A stretch of DNA of 64,000 nucleotides, taken from positions 1 to 64,000 of the forward strand of contig JAEYTL010000043.1 of the NCBI GenBank assembly GCA_023434025.1, written 5' to 3'. Source of the DNA: Bacteroidota bacterium. GTDB taxonomy: Bacteria; Bacteroidota; Bacteroidia; Flavobacteriales; Flavobacteriaceae. The notes beneath the pieces are model-generated. The model was given only the letters and a program-made list of their open reading frames with translations. It searched no databases and was not told the origin of the DNA. The position numbers were made by a program, and so were the translations under genes. Shown here piece after piece: positions 61,629-64,000 of this stretch; position 1 is the first letter of the stretch, and each line of letters starts with the position of its first letter.

Positions 61629-62724
61629 AATATTCGGACTCGATTTTATGAGAGCTGTTGCCATTCTGATGGTGTTATACGGGCATTGTTTAGTAATCTA
61701 TCCGGATAGCCAGACAGTCATTTTTCAGTTTGGATTAATTTTCGGCTTTCTGGGTGTTGAAGTGTTTTTTGTGTTAAGCGGATTTTTGATCGGAAGAATT
61801 TTATACCGGATGTACACAGAAAAAGTGTTTTCGCTAAAATCAGTTCTGGGCTTCCTCAAACGGAGATGGTTTCGTACACTACCGAATTATTATTTGGTGT
61901 TAATCTTCAATATTATTATCAGTCTCGTCATCGGATATGCCGTTGTTGACTGCTGGAAGTACTTTTTCTTTCTCCAGAATTTTAATTCGCCTTTGCTTCC
62001 TTTTTTTCCGGAATCATGGAGTTTATCTGTTGAAGAATTTGCTTATCTGTTACTGCCGTTAGTCCTTTTTGCAATAACAACAGTAATAAATCCGAAGCCT
62101 GCTAACAAGCCAAAGTATTTTCTCGGAATCGTTCTTGGGTTAATAGTGTTTTTTGTGTCTGCTAAAGTTTACTATGCCGTTACAACGGAAAGCACAACGT
62201 TGCATCAGTGGAACTCAGGTTTAAAAGCTGTTGTGGTTTATCGGTTAGATGCTGTTTTTATGGGAGTTTTAGCGGCCTGGGTTTCATTGAACTTTAAGAG
62301 ATTCTGGAAAAAAATCCGCTTCCCGTTTGCCTTTACAGGGATGACCTTGTTTGCAGGATTATTTGTTGGAGTAGGGTTTTTTCAGATTTCAATAGAAGCT
62401 TTTCCACACTTTTGGAATGTTTTCTATTTACCCTTAACGTCGTTTATGTGCGTGTTGTTCCTTCCGTTGTTGTCGCAATGGAAATCCTTAAAATACAACA
62501 TTTTGAAAAAGGGGGTCACCTTTGTCAGTAAGATTTCATATTCTTTATACCTGTTGCATTATAGTATAATCCTTCAATTATTACGCTACTATTTTCCAAC
62601 CGACAAATTTTCATCAGGTCAGCTCCATGCTTATGCAGCATTGTATTTGATGATTACTTTTTTTTCAGCTTCCTTGTTGTATAAATGGTATGAAAAGCCA
62701 ATGATGGATTTAAGAGACAGGTAA
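61603..62724 (+). CDS. Acyltransferase 3 family membrane protein 2
   Basis: 373 residues. RIFGLDFMRAVAILMVLYGH at the start (conserved histidine about 28), FLKRRWFRTLPNYYLVL, the full SWSLSVEEFAYL motif, and about ten transmembrane helices. The end reads SYSLYLLHYSI and YKWYEKPMMDLR, as in OafA-like enzymes. It arose with the upstream gene by duplication; that copy has SWSLPVKE. The start at 61603 lies inside the upstream gene. The 248-bp gap after it is AT-rich, with possible -7 elements at 62897-62904 and 62937-62944 for aconitase. Confidence 0.9.
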   Translation: MEKDQSADRIFGLDFMRAVAILMVLYGHCLVIYPDSQTVIFQFGLIFGFLGVEVFFVLSGFLIGRILYRMYTEKVFSLKSVLGFLKRRWFRTLPNYYLVLIFNIIISLVIGYAVVDCWKYFFFLQNFNSPLLPFFPESWSLSVEEFAYLLLPLVLFAITTVINPKPANKPKYFLGIVLGLIVFFVSAKVYYAVTTESTTLHQWNSGLKAVVVYRLDAVFMGVLAAWVSLNFKRFWKKIRFPFAFTGMTLFAGLFVGVGFFQISIEAFPHFWNVFYLPLTSFMCVLFLPLLSQWKSLKYNILKKGVTFVSKISYSLYLLHYSIILQLLRYYFPTDKFSSGQLHAYAALYLMITFFSASLLYKWYEKPMMDLRDR

Positions 62725-62972
62725 AAAAATCATTTAAAAGTTACTGTTTTGCAGGACTTTTACAGAATTCAATTTGCGATTTTGACAAATAAGATTTGTT
62801 ATATTGCCAAATTTATATTTTTTAAGCCGTATTTTGCTTTTTGTTGAAAATAATTTTTAAAAAATAGAATTTATGTAAAAAATGATTTCTAAAAGATATA
62901 TTTCGCTATTAATTTTACAATGTTCTAACGTTTTCGTAAATTCGCACCACAAACAAATAACACTTAATTATT

Positions 62973-64000
62973 ATGGCTTTTGATATTGAAATGATTCAGA
63001 AAGTGTATGCCAACATGGCCGAACGTGTCGATAAAGCACGGGAACTGGTTGGTCGTCCGCTTACGTTATCCGAAAAGATTTTATATTCACATTTATGGGA
63101 AGGAATACCTTCTCAGGCATACACGAGAGGAAAAGACTATGTTGACTTTGCTCCGGATCGTGTGGCTTGTCAGGATGCTACCGCACAAATGGCTTTGTTG
63201 CAGTTCATGCATGCCGGAAAAAGTAAGGTGGCGGTGCCTACAACCGTGCATTGCGATCACCTGATCCAGGCCAAAGTAGATGCTAAAACAGATTTGGCCC
63301 GTGCTAAGCAGCAAAGTAATGAAGTATTTGATTTTTTATCTTCTGTTTCAGATAAATACGGAATCGGGTTTTGGAAACCCGGAGCAGGAATTATTCATCA
63401 GGTAGTATTGGAAAATTACGCTTTCCCGGGTGGTATGATGATCGGAACCGATTCGCATACCGTAAACGCCGGCGGATTAGGAATGCTGGCCATAGGTGTT
63501 GGAGGTGCTGATGCGGTAGATGTGATGTCCGGAATGGCATGGGAATTGAAATTCCCGAAATTAATCGGAGTAAAATTAACCGGGAAATTATCGGGTTGGA
63601 CAGCTCCGAAAGACGTGATTCTTAAAGTAGCCGGAATTCTTACCGTAAAAGGAGGAACCGGAGCTGTGGTTGAATATTTTGGCGAAGGAGCAACGGCAAT
63701 GTCGTGTACCGGAAAAGGAACCATTTGTAATATGGGTGCCGAAATCGGAGCAACTACTTCTACTTTTGGTTATGATGCTTCGATGGATCGTTACCTTCGT
63801 TCAACCGGAAGACCGGATGTGGCGGATGCAGCGAATAAAGTAGCACAGCATTTAACAGCTGACCCGGAAGTTTATGCCAATCCGGAGCAGTATTTTGATC
63901 AGGTAATTGAAATCAACTTATCCGAGTTAGAGCCTCACTTGAACGGACCGTTTACACCGGATTTAGCTACGCCTATTTCGAAAATGAAAGAAGAAGCTAT
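62973..64000 (+). CDS. acnA: Aconitate hydratase, partial at right edge
   Basis: An open frame from an ATG at 62973 runs off the right edge, about 342 codons. It shows ATAQMALLQFM, VPTTVHCDHLIQAK, GIGFWKPGAGIIHQVVLENY, GTDSHTVNAGGLGMLAIGVG, and GGTGAVVEYFGEGATAMSC, which belong to aconitase of the mitochondrial type. The iron-sulphur cysteines of this family come later and lie beyond the window. It converts citrate to isocitrate in the TCA cycle. The identity is clear; the C-terminal half is unseen. Confidence 0.95.
   Translation, partial: MAFDIEMIQKVYANMAERVDKARELVGRPLTLSEKILYSHLWEGIPSQAYTRGKDYVDFAPDRVACQDATAQMALLQFMHAGKSKVAVPTTVHCDHLIQAKVDAKTDLARAKQQSNEVFDFLSSVSDKYGIGFWKPGAGIIHQVVLENYAFPGGMMIGTDSHTVNAGGLGMLAIGVGGADAVDVMSGMAWELKFPKLIGVKLTGKLSGWTAPKDVILKVAGILTVKGGTGAVVEYFGEGATAMSCTGKGTICNMGAEIGATTSTFGYDASMDRYLRSTGRPDVADAANKVAQHLTADPEVYANPEQYFDQVIEINLSELEPHLNGPFTPDLATPISKMKEEA

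Noticed and set aside
1..64000. tRNA, rRNA or known riboswitch genes
   Set aside because: I read the intergenic regions for cloverleaf arms, CCA ends and conserved riboswitch cores and saw none; a covariance search was not possible.

Overview
The window looks like chromosome of a Bacteroidota bacterium, most likely Flavobacteriaceae (Flavobacterium or a close relative). The DNA is AT-rich. Several genes are preceded by the Bacteroidetes promoter form TTG/TTTG, about 19 bases, then TAnnTTTG, and Shine-Dalgarno sites are weak. The content also fits: a giant repeat adhesin of the type IX secretion kind, YG-tailed Wzc kinases, RF3 and RecR, and PPK1/PPX with SixA.

Layout. 1-4817 (minus strand): a very large secreted adhesin with 80-residue tandem repeats, cut by the window edge, and a small secreted partner. 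5457-8974: a polyphosphate operon (SixA-like phosphatase, PPK1, PPX). 9257-10956 (minus): dnaX, split by a ten-A run into a short gamma-like frame and a tau extension in the -1 frame. 11149-12787: a GreA/GreB-family gene with a long leader, then a lipoprotein. 13260-15795: an accessory island that looks like two integron-type gene cassettes, each ending in an attC-like imperfect palindrome, followed by a HEPN-domain gene with an early in-frame stop. 15831-17595: three copies of a dispersed intergenic repeat around a DUF2281/RelE-type toxin-antitoxin pair and a small conserved gene. 17741-20395: typA and recR.

20460-51182 is one long plus-strand exopolysaccharide or capsule locus. It opens with a Wza/Wzc pair and closes with a second Wza/Wzc pair. 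A YwqE-type tyrosine phosphatase faces it on the minus strand and overlaps the last gene tail to tail. Precursor genes predict UDP-GalNAc and UDP-GalNAcA (WbpP and WbpO types), UDP-GlcA and UDP-GalA (Ugd and an epimerase), a dTDP-4-keto-6-deoxyglucose intermediate (RfbB), and UDP-diacetylbacillosamine (PglF/E/D types). A PglC-type transferase would start the chain on undecaprenyl phosphate. Four GT4 glycosyltransferases, a pyruvyl transferase, acyltransferases, two deacetylase-fold proteins, a Wzx flippase and two related Wzy-like proteins complete a Wzx/Wzy pathway.

51169-60460 holds the phosphatase, a small PID-CTERM-like protein, prfC, an operon of three SurA-like periplasmic foldases with a MoxR ATPase, and a membrane-anchored protein with copper-monooxygenase-like motifs. 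60483-62724 has two tandem acyltransferase-3 genes. Aconitase starts at 62973 and runs off the right edge. No tRNA, rRNA, CRISPR array or insertion sequence was seen.

The observations most worth checking are the attC-like cassette block with no integrase in view, the dnaX slippage signal, and the cluster of ATCGAT palindromes at 5006-5195.
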